From: RUG191 sp045642225
Lineage (GTDB): Bacteria; Bacillota; Clostridia; Lachnospirales; Lachnospiraceae
Assembly: GCA_045642225.1 (NCBI GenBank)
Contig: JAZUIN010000013.1
Span: 1 to 15,532 of the forward strand
Reading direction: 5' to 3'
Length of the DNA stretch: 15,532 bases
The notes under the pieces are model-generated. The model was not told where the DNA came from. It searched no databases and saw only the letters and a list, made by a program, of their open reading frames with translations. Both the position numbers and the translations under genes were made by a program. Within the stretch, counting starts at the first letter, position 1; each line of letters starts with the position of its first letter. This document shows, piece by piece, positions 14,885 to 15,532 of this stretch.

Positions 14885-15039
14885 AATCACTGGAAAAGAT
14901 TAAGGCAGCTGTTTTTTGCTTTAAACTATGAAAGGGTCTAGCCGTCTATCGGTAGCACCTTTTTATATAATGATAATAACATCCAGATTGGGAGAATACA
15001 AGGTCTATTTGAAATTTGAGAATTAGGGAGGCAAGAGTA
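14885..15039 (+). other. Non-coding stretch between the small peptide and the broken sortase
   Basis: Besides the terminator it holds a small imperfect hairpin, AAGGCAG (14902-14908) with TTGCTTT (14916-14922), and AT-rich sequence after 14965. The match to the intact sortase copy begins at 15027 (GGAGGC), that is, at the ribosome site. No further gene is seen. Confidence 0.5.
14934..14964 (+). terminator. Terminator of the small-peptide transcript
   Basis: GGTCTAGCCG (14935-14944) folds locally onto CGGTAGCACC (14950-14959) with a TCTAT loop: nine pairs broken by two single-base bulges (G14941 and C14956). Five T residues follow at 14960-14964. The same 3' arm can instead pair with the leader at 14644-14676 in a longer helix, so the end of the message may switch partners after release. 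Confidence 0.65.
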
Positions 15040-15313
15040 ATGAAAAATAATAGAGTGATGAAAGTGGCAGTGACAGTATTATCATTAATGATGGTAATGG
15101 GACTTACATTTTTTGCTGATGAATCTGTAACACATGCTGCTAAGAAGAAGTCAGCTCAGGTACAAAGTACTAATACGACAATGCCATGTTAGAGCGGAGG
15201 CGAGTGTTACGACAGATGATAAGATCATAGTGTTGGCTACTTGCTGCGGAAAGGACGCAAATCACAGATTTCTTATATTTGGTAAGTTGATAGGTGAGGA
15301 AGATGTGAAATAA
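15040..15313 (+). pseudogene. Class B sortase pseudogene with internal deletion
   Basis: The first 50 codons (ATG 15040 to TAG 15190-15192) match the start of the intact sortase, including ribosome site, signal segment and the AKKKSA tail. The 452-base deletion removes the catalytic histidine and most of the barrel and shifts the frame, giving an immediate TAG. The rest, 15193-15313, still spells the C-terminal active-site region (LATCCGKDANHRF) in another frame, up to the original stop at 15311-15313. The open part could still make a 50-residue exported peptide with six substitutions from the parent, but nothing shows that it is used. Confidence 0.92.
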
Positions 15314-15325
15314 GAACAAATGTTC
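15314..15325 (+). promoter_or_regulatory. LexA (SOS) operator, second copy
   Basis: The GAACAAATGTTC sequence is identical to the first copy and has the same position relative to the sortase stop and the -35 element. Retention without change in a copy whose sortase is destroyed suggests that the operator itself is still under selection, or that the copy is recent. Confidence 0.83.
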
Positions 15326-15354
15326 TTGCGGCACGTGTGCGCAGATGTTATAAT
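15326..15354 (+). promoter_or_regulatory. Sigma-A promoter, second copy
   Basis: TTGCGG (15326-15331) and TATAAT (15349-15354) with a 17-base spacer are unchanged; the one difference in this stretch is in the spacer (A15333 for G14591). The predicted start is near 15361, at the first base of the same 8-bp hairpin. The promoter points at the gene starting at 15470. Confidence 0.82.
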
Positions 15355-15360
15355 TGAATT

Positions 15361-15432
15361 ATCTCCAAGGAGCCTTTTGGAGATAGGTGTTACCATAAAA
15401 CGGTAGGCGGCTGGCCCTTCTTTTATTAGGAG
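15361..15432 (+). promoter_or_regulatory. Truncated copy of the structured leader
   Basis: The 5' hairpin ATCTCCAA/TTGGAGAT (15361-15384) and the segment matching the 3'-complementary arm are kept, with one change (C15415 for T14673). The sequence departs from the first copy after TTATTAGGAG, before the hairpin that hides the small-peptide ribosome site, and there is no small-peptide gene after it. Confidence 0.7.
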
Positions 15433-15469
15433 TCTATCAAGGAATAATTGCAAGGAGAGAATTTGTTAA

Positions 15470-15532
15470 ATGAATAATGATGTCAGAGAACTTCAGCCTC
15501 TTAATAAACAATTATATCGTTGTATTTCTGAG
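15470..15532 (+). CDS. Unidentified gene, 5' end only
   Basis: ATG 15470 follows AAGGAGAGA at good spacing and opens a frame that runs to the window edge: MNNDVRELQPLNKQLYRCIS followed by Glu. Twenty-one residues are too few to name a family. The only promoter seen upstream is the second LexA-box promoter, about 110 bases before the ATG, so this gene may be SOS-controlled. The 37 bases between the end of the repeat (15432) and the ATG are unlike the first copy. Confidence 0.55.
   Translation, partial: MNNDVRELQPLNKQLYRCISE

Larger units (their letters stand above)
15027..15432 (+). repeat. Second copy of the sortase plus SOS-promoter block
   Basis: Bases 15027-15189 repeat 13833-13995, and 15182-15432 repeat 14440-14690. 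The missing 452 bases lie between two copies of TGCCATGT (13988-13995 and 14440-14447), of which one remains at 15182-15189. By eye, 11 of 150 bases differ in the sortase 5' part, 8 of 124 in the 3' part, and only 2 of 119 in the promoter-leader part. The match ends at 15432, inside the leader, before the small-peptide gene. Confidence 0.92.

Noticed and set aside
14617..14890. Two overlapping - strand open frames (85 and 68 codons) opposite the small-peptide transcript, one with a hydrophobic start
   Set aside because: The 68-codon frame has no ribosome site before its ATG (14890), and both frames run through the structured leader; the + strand frame has a near-perfect ribosome site and promoter. 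They are best explained as shadows.
14644..14959. Inverted repeats around the small peptide read as ends of a small mobile element (MITE)
   Set aside because: The arms sit at the predicted 5' and 3' ends of one transcript, the 3' arm is followed by a T-run, no flanking target duplication is seen, and the second copy lacks the 3' arm.
14966..14971. TATAAT hexamer after the small-peptide terminator, as a promoter for the broken sortase
   Set aside because: No -35-like hexamer at usual spacing; it lies in an AT-rich run just after the T-run.
1..15532. CRISPR array, tRNA, rRNA or insertion-sequence transposase
   Set aside because: Looked for regular repeats, cloverleaf-like sequences and transposase motifs; none seen. 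The only sizeable repeat is the sortase/SOS block.

Overview
The window is AT-rich with Firmicutes-style Shine-Dalgarno sites (AGGAGG and close variants), tightly packed co-directional genes, a class B sortase and a Gram-positive-type LexA box. Together these suggest a gut or rumen clostridium, most likely Lachnospiraceae; this is an inference from style and gene families, not a database match. Every credible gene is on the + strand.

Positions 1-13856 are the distal part of a Wzx/Wzy-type surface-polysaccharide (capsule/EPS) operon. It opens with the 3' end of a CapD/FlaA1-type NDP-sugar 4,6-dehydratase. Next come a DegT/PglE-type sugar aminotransferase, a PglC/WcaJ-type phosphoglycosyl transferase that starts the lipid-linked repeat, and a GNAT acetyltransferase. 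This set makes and loads a 4-amino-4,6-dideoxy sugar onto undecaprenyl phosphate. The middle (2967-9857) is unusual: a D-cysteine desulfhydrase/ACC deaminase-like PLP enzyme, a CarB/PylC-like ATP-grasp ligase, two 'sugar-transfer-associated' ATP-grasp proteins, an octopine/nopaline (opine) dehydrogenase-family protein, a left-handed beta-helix acyltransferase and a threonine aldolase-family enzyme. Read together they look like a cassette that makes non-standard amino acids or an opine and joins them by amide bonds to an amino sugar of the repeat unit. A Wzy-like polymerase, a CapA-like metallophosphatase-fold protein and a Wzx flippase complete the export part. No conventional glycosyltransferase is present in the window.

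Positions 13833-15532 are a different kind of DNA. A complete class B sortase overlaps the end of wzx. Directly after its stop codon is a LexA (SOS) box abutting a strong sigma-A promoter. That promoter drives a structured leader and a 50-residue single-pass membrane peptide, closed by a terminator whose 3' arm is complementary to the leader. The layout resembles SOS-induced type I toxins (compare E. coli TisB), but I cannot name the family. The sortase-plus-promoter block is then repeated. In the second copy the sortase is broken by a 452-bp deletion between 8-bp direct repeats, and the SOS promoter and leader, stripped of the small peptide gene, now sit upstream of a different gene that runs off the window.

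The two most interesting items are the candidate amino-acid/opine-decorated glycan cassette and the duplicated LexA-controlled small-peptide module at the capsule-locus boundary.
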